Shown piece after piece: positions 6,126-8,885 of a stretch of DNA of 8,885 bases. A model generated the notes under the pieces. The model was not told the DNA's origin, did not search any database, and saw only the letters and a list, made by a program, of their open reading frames with translations. Position numbers and translations under genes: made by a program. Within the stretch, counting starts at the first letter, position 1. Every line of letters starts with the position of its first letter. The DNA is from Bulleidia sp. (GTDB lineage Bacteria > Bacillota_I > Bacilli_A > Erysipelotrichales > Erysipelotrichaceae): contig JAEDEK010000077.1 of the NCBI GenBank assembly GCA_016293365.1, positions 1 through 8,885 on the forward strand. Reading direction: 5' to 3'.

Positions 6126-8233
6126 CTGTACAAAAACAGGATTTCTCCAGGTTCCAGCGGGATGTTTCCATTGATCTCCATTTCCTTACCGGTCATAAGA
6201 TCTCTGAAGTGTCCTGATGGCATGTTTCCGAAGACGGTGGCAGGATGATTGCTGATATTGACCGCAAAGATCAGAGTTTCATTGCCAAGGTTACGGGAGA
6301 AGGCCATATGTTCATTCATGGACTGAATCTGTCTGTAATCACCATCTGTAAAAATCTGATGAGAAAGACGCATATGATTCAGACGACTGACATATTCGGA
6401 AAGTTCGTTTTCAACAGGCTTTTCAAAGTATGGGCGCAGATCATCATCACTGTGAGCACCTTTTCTGCCTTCTTCTCCCCATTCACTGCCATAGTAGATG
6501 CATGGAATGCCAGGCATTGCAGTCAGAAGTGCGTAGACAGCAGGGAGGTAGCTTTTATCTTTCAGAATACTTGCGATACGGTCAACATCGTGATTGTCAC
6601 AGAAGGAAAGCAGATGGCTGCCTCTGTACAGTGTCCAGTTTTCGTTGGCAAACTGTCTGTTGAGGGAAAAACCGATCTCACACAGGTTGTGATCGTTAAA
6701 AGAGGAATAGATGCCTTTACGGCACTCATAGTTGGTGACAGAGTCAAGCAGATGATCATTCATCAGTACATTGTAGTCACCGCCGATCATTTCTCCGATG
6801 AACAGGAAATCCGGATGAGATGCACGGACATGATCACAAAGTTCCCTCATGAATGTGCGGTTCAGCATGTAGGCAACATCCAGTCTCAGACCGTCAATCC
6901 GGTACTGTTCAATCCAGGAATCTACCGTGGAAAGAAGCCATTGTCTGACCTGTGGATTATCCAGGTTCAGTTTGACCAGTTCATGATGTCCTTCCCAGCA
7001 TTCATACCAGAATCCATCCGGACCGTTATGATCATGGAAGTTGATGATAAACCAGTCCTTGTATGCTGAGTATTCTCTGTTATGGATGACATCCTGGAAA
7101 TACGGGAAGCCTCTGCCGACATGATTGAATACACCATCCAGGATGACTTCCATGTCGTGATCATGCAGTGCTGCACATACTTCCGCAAAGTCGGTATCTG
7201 TACCAAGACGGCAGTCAACCTTTGTCATATCCCTTGTATCATAACCATGTGCATCACTTTCAAATAATGGGTTGAACAGTACAGTAGTCACACCAAGTTT
7301 TTCCATGTGCGGGATCCATTCCGTGACATGCTGAATTCTGTTTACCGTTACACCATCATTGATGCGTGGTGCCCCACAAAAACCGATCGGATAGATCTGA
7401 TAGATGATTCGATTGTAGTTCATTCTCTTTTTCCCCTCATACAGATAATGGCGGATCATTTCAGCAGTCAGAGCCGTTTCATCCTGTGGATCAATATAGA
7501 CATCCTTTCGTGATACCCATTTGGCAGTACGAAGTTCATGGCTGTCCATCAGTATTTCCTGTTTTCCATGTGCACGGGCAAAAAAACCGAACAGGATGGA
7601 AGAGGAGTATGCCCATGGCTGACATCCATAGTATTCCATCTCGCTGATTTCAATGCCGGTTTCTTCTCTGACTTCTCGGATGCATGTTTCCTCAATGGAT
7701 TCACCAACTTCATTAAACCCTGCAACAAGGGCATATTTCTGATAGCTGCCGTTGGCATATTGAGTCACAAGAAGCTGATCTTCATCGTTGATCACACCAA
7801 CGATGACTGCTGGTGAAATGACAGGATAAACGATATTGCCGCATCTTGGACAGCGCTGTGCACGTTCCTTACGATCATGAATAAAAGGGGAACCACATTT
7901 CCCGCAATACTGATGTCCATTCAGCCAGGTATAGATCTGCCATCCGGTGATTCCAGCAAAGGACATGTGTTTCGGCTGATAGCCTCGCATGGTATGCACA
8001 CTTAATGAGATGTGATCCATTTCAGAAAGATCGGCAAGATAGAAGTGTGTTGTATCGATTTCAAACAGATAATAGAAATCGATGGATGGATCAACTTCTT
8101 CATAATGAAAAAATGTTCTGTCTTTTTTCATGAGAATGTTGTTTCCATCATAAGATAAAACGATGTCATCATTTACAGGTGGCACAGGATGATATTCATT
8201 ATGATATACATGCGGTCTGATCTGCTGGTACAT
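6119..8233 (-). CDS. NudC-type NAD(H) pyrophosphatase fused to GH13 alpha-amylase-family hydrolase
   Basis: One uninterrupted 704-aa frame holds two complete enzymes. Residues 1-268 are NudC-like: an N-terminal domain (1-105), a zinc ribbon with Cys110, Cys113, Cys128 and Cys131, a perfect Nudix box (Gly172, Glu178, Arg186-Glu187, Glu190-Glu191, Gly193), and CQPWAYSSS (204-212) in place of the NudC signature SQPWPFPxS. This part should cleave NAD(H) or related dinucleotides to NMN(H) and AMP. Residues 271-704 are a GH13 glucan hydrolase: YQIYPIGFCG at the domain start, region I DGVFNH (366-371), nucleophile Asp452 in GLRLDVA, acid/base Glu481 in GEMIGG, and Asp549 in FCDNHD, so the triad is intact. 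There is no signal peptide, so both act in the cytoplasm, probably on maltodextrins for the second. The start is chosen for GAGG eight bases upstream on the minus strand; the upstream in-frame ATG (8365) would read through the promoter. There is no linker between the modules and an RBS-like site at the joint. It could be a true fusion or two genes whose separating stop was lost. Confidence 0.88.
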   Translation of the reverse strand: MYQQIRPHVYHNEYHPVPPVNDDIVLSYDGNNILMKKDRTFFHYEEVDPSIDFYYLFEIDTTHFYLADLSEMDHISLSVHTMRGYQPKHMSFAGITGWQIYTWLNGHQYCGKCGSPFIHDRKERAQRCPRCGNIVYPVISPAVIVGVINDEDQLLVTQYANGSYQKYALVAGFNEVGESIEETCIREVREETGIEISEMEYYGCQPWAYSSSILFGFFARAHGKQEILMDSHELRTAKWVSRKDVYIDPQDETALTAEMIRHYLYEGKKRMNYNRIIYQIYPIGFCGAPRINDGVTVNRIQHVTEWIPHMEKLGVTTVLFNPLFESDAHGYDTRDMTKVDCRLGTDTDFAEVCAALHDHDMEVILDGVFNHVGRGFPYFQDVIHNREYSAYKDWFIINFHDHNGPDGFWYECWEGHHELVKLNLDNPQVRQWLLSTVDSWIEQYRIDGLRLDVAYMLNRTFMRELCDHVRASHPDFLFIGEMIGGDYNVLMNDHLLDSVTNYECRKGIYSSFNDHNLCEIGFSLNRQFANENWTLYRGSHLLSFCDNHDVDRIASILKDKSYLPAVYALLTAMPGIPCIYYGSEWGEEGRKGAHSDDDLRPYFEKPVENELSEYVSRLNHMRLSHQIFTDGDYRQIQSMNEHMAFSRNLGNETLIFAVNISNHPATVFGNMPSGHFRDLMTGKEMEINGNIPLEPGEILFLYRK
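7421..7438 (-). promoter_or_regulatory. Possible internal RBS and start codon for a stand-alone GH13 enzyme
   Basis: At the Nudix/amylase joint the minus strand reads GAGGGG (plus 7438-7433), a 9-base spacer, then ATG (7423-7421), the codon for Met271. The protein that would start here (MNYNRIIYQIYPIG...) begins exactly where free-standing enzymes of this GH13 type begin and would be 434 aa. The site could drive a second product, or be a relic of a time when the two genes were separate. Confidence 0.45.
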
Positions 8234-8254
8234 AATGATTGCCTCAACAATATA

Positions 8255-8260
8255 ATTATA
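8255..8260 (-). promoter_or_regulatory. Putative -10 box of the Nudix-amylase gene
   Basis: A perfect minus-strand TATAAT (plus-strand ATTATA at 8255-8260) lies 22 bases upstream of the chosen ATG. The leader would be only about 15 bases, containing GAGG (8241-8244). No good -35 box is present at 16-18 bases; the segment there is T-rich (TGTTTT-like). The box is part of the palindrome TATAATTATA (8251-8260). Confidence 0.4.
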
Positions 8261-8366
8261 CGACAGAAAAAAATGGAAAAACAGACTGTATTTTATGCTT
8301 GTGCATTTGTATATTATAGGTGTCAAAAGAAAAGAGAACCTGATCATAGAAAGAGAGGTACTCAAA

Positions 8367-8393
8367 ATGAAAAAGGTGTTACTCGAATATTAA
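8367..8393 (+). CDS. Eight-codon ORF with good RBS (possible leader peptide)
   Basis: ATG at 8367 starts MKKVLLEY and TAA at 8391-8393 stops it. AGAGAGG at 8352-8358 lies eight bases upstream, one of the better Shine-Dalgarno sequences in the window. The stop is three bases before the perfect 12-bp hairpin at 8397-8435. The peptide is not dominated by one amino acid, so it does not match a classic amino-acid attenuator. It could be a regulatory leader peptide, the start of a decayed gene (the same frame runs on with several stops), or chance. Confidence 0.25.
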   Translation: MKKVLLEY

Positions 8394-8396
8394 GCA

Positions 8397-8435
8397 TGTT
8401 CTTATGAGCACATGCAGAAAATACTCATAAGAACA
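8397..8435 (+). repeat. Perfect 12-bp inverted repeat
   Basis: TGTTCTTATGAG (8397-8408) and CTCATAAGAACA (8424-8435) are exact reverse complements around a 15-base loop. No T-run follows on either strand, so it is not a plain terminator. Nine bases of the right arm region, ACTCATAAG (8423-8431), recur at 8677-8685 at the foot of the downstream terminator, so the left arm could pair with either copy. Confidence 0.7.
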
Positions 8436-8682
8436 ATCATCATGAAAGTCTTTGAAGGAAAAAACAGACCTGAAAGAGTACAGATGAAGAGATAGTAGAT
8501 GGAAGAGACAGGAAGATCTGTACGTCCAGGCTTCAAAGCAAAACAAACAAAGAAAGTGACAAGTCTGCATGAGGACAGACCAATGGACAATTTCAACTGA
8601 AAACTGAATCTGTGAATATCCGGAAGAAATCCGGAAAATCGAAATCAGCAGAATCGATCGAGTTGACATAATCAGAACTCAT

Positions 8683-8717
8683 AAGGAAGGAAACCTGAAA
8701 TCAGGACCTTCCTTTTT
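8683..8717 (+). terminator. Rho-independent terminator in the right-hand intergenic region
   Basis: AAGGAAGG (8683-8690) pairs with CCTTCCTT (8707-8714), with an inner CCTG/CAGG pairing (8694-8697/8702-8705) and a 4-base loop, followed by TTT (the run TTTTT spans 8713-8717). It faces the plus strand, although no plus-strand protein gene precedes it in this region; this is the main evidence that 8394-8682 is transcribed. Confidence 0.75.
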
Positions 8718-8885
8718 ATGTGTCAGGGATCAGAGTTATGGCGTCATTCTGATCAAGGAGTATTCCAAAAGACAGATTTCAGTAAAAGCACTGTTTCCAA
8801 AGACCTGTCTGATTGTGATGTCTGGTGGCTATGCAAAGCGGTTGACATTGAATGGGCTTAACACGCAGGATGCAGAGCTGATCAT
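8718..8885. other. Right-edge segment without a recognisable gene
   Basis: Frame 1 on the plus strand is open from 8608 to the window edge, through the terminator, with a moderately protein-like translation after about 8719 (for example SYGVILIKEYSKRQISVKAL), but its first ATG is 8818 and lacks an RBS. Frame 3 gives a 47-codon ORF (8718-8861) starting inside the terminator tail. Neither matches a family I know. GATCAGA (8728-8734) and TCTGATC (8748-8754) form a 7-bp inverted repeat that could be an operator or hairpin ahead of a gene outside the window. Confidence 0.3.

Larger units (their letters stand above)
8394..8717 (+). ncRNA. Candidate structured RNA or long regulatory leader ending in a terminator
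   Basis: The stretch is A/G-rich, all three plus frames have stops, and it is dense in pairing segments. After the 12-bp hairpin comes a nested stem: CTTTGAAG (8450-8457) with CTTCAAAG (8531-8538), then CCTG (8469-8472) with CAGG (8527-8530), then GTACAGAT (8478-8485) with ATCTGTAC (8516-8523). Next are GTCTG/CAGAC (8563-8567/8576-8580), a TCCGGA-AGAAA-TCCGGA hairpin (8619-8635) and the terminator at 8683-8717. I do not recognise tmRNA, RNase P, 6S, SRP RNA, a T-box or a known riboswitch in it. Its promoter is unclear; TATTAT at 8312-8317 is a weak -10 candidate. The 5' end is therefore arbitrary. It may be a free RNA, the leader of a gene beyond 8718, or a decayed gene. Confidence 0.3.

Noticed and set aside
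6245..7069. A 274-codon plus-strand ORF opposite the GH13 domain.
   Set aside because: It is antisense to conserved catalytic motifs, has no RBS and no recognisable domain; the minus-strand protein fully explains the region.
8234..8365. An N-terminal extension of the Nudix-amylase protein by 44 residues to an ATG at 8365.
   Set aside because: It would translate through the TATAAT box, shows a Phe/Tyr/Ser-rich non-conserved sequence, and lacks the GAGG RBS that precedes the ATG at 8233.
8412..8598. Small frame-3 ORFs after the mini-ORF (27 codons from 8412 and about 33 codons from 8499).
   Set aside because: No RBS, no recognisable family, and the pairing pattern of the DNA fits RNA structure at least as well as coding; an A/G-rich stretch makes every frame look mildly protein-like.
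8379..8669. A 96-codon minus-strand ORF (and a nested 64-codon one at 8402-8596) in the region without other genes.
   Set aside because: It is not a shadow of a gene, but it is Ser/Phe/Leu/Cys-rich as expected for the complement of an A/G-rich strand, has no RBS or known domain, and runs against a plus-strand terminator.
8394..8717. A T-box, tmRNA, RNase P RNA or known riboswitch in the right-hand region.
   Set aside because: I looked for the T-box GGTGGNACCGCG, the tmRNA tag-coding and tRNA-like ends, and the RNase P conserved core and found none; only generic hairpins are present.
1..8885. CRISPR arrays, tRNA or rRNA genes, insertion sequences or phage genes.
   Set aside because: No regularly spaced repeats, tRNA-like cloverleaf, rRNA segments, transposase motifs or terminal inverted repeats with target duplications were seen.

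Overview
The window looks like chromosomal DNA of a low-to-mid GC member of the Bacillota (Firmicutes). The grounds are the secA-prfB gene pair, AGGAGG-type ribosome binding sites, TATAAT-type promoters, hairpin plus T-run terminators and a SecA without an obvious C-terminal zinc tail. An Erysipelotrichia-like source is my guess from general protein flavour only; nothing in the window proves it.

Layout, left to right. (1) 1-396: 3' end of a membrane protein of the 'small multidrug export' family (COG2426/PF06695), cut by the window edge, followed by a strong terminator. (2) 458-1099: ispD of the MEP isoprenoid pathway; its start codon lies just behind that terminator hairpin. (3) 1145-1678, minus strand: a histidine-phosphatase/phosphoglycerate-mutase-like enzyme, convergent with ispD. 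(4) A 78-bp divergent promoter region containing a 14-bp palindromic double -10 box. (5) 1757-6106: a compact plus-strand operon secA - prfB - rluA-type pseudouridine synthase. The genes overlap at both junctions, and a terminator covers the rluA stop codon. It joins protein export, translation termination and RNA modification. (6) 6119-8233, minus strand: one 704-codon reading frame that joins a complete NudC-type NAD(H) pyrophosphatase (zinc ribbon plus perfect Nudix box) directly to a complete cytoplasmic GH13 alpha-amylase-family enzyme with all catalytic residues present. A Shine-Dalgarno sequence and ATG sit at the domain junction. (7) 8234-8885: about 650 bp without a convincing protein gene. 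It has an 8-codon ORF with a good RBS, several inverted repeats including a perfect 12-bp one, and a strong plus-strand terminator, so it resembles a structured RNA or a regulatory leader for a gene beyond the right edge.

Most of the window is conserved housekeeping DNA. The parts that deserve attention are the Nudix-amylase fusion with its possible internal start, and the structured right-hand region, where one hairpin arm has two possible partners, the second overlapping the terminator stem.
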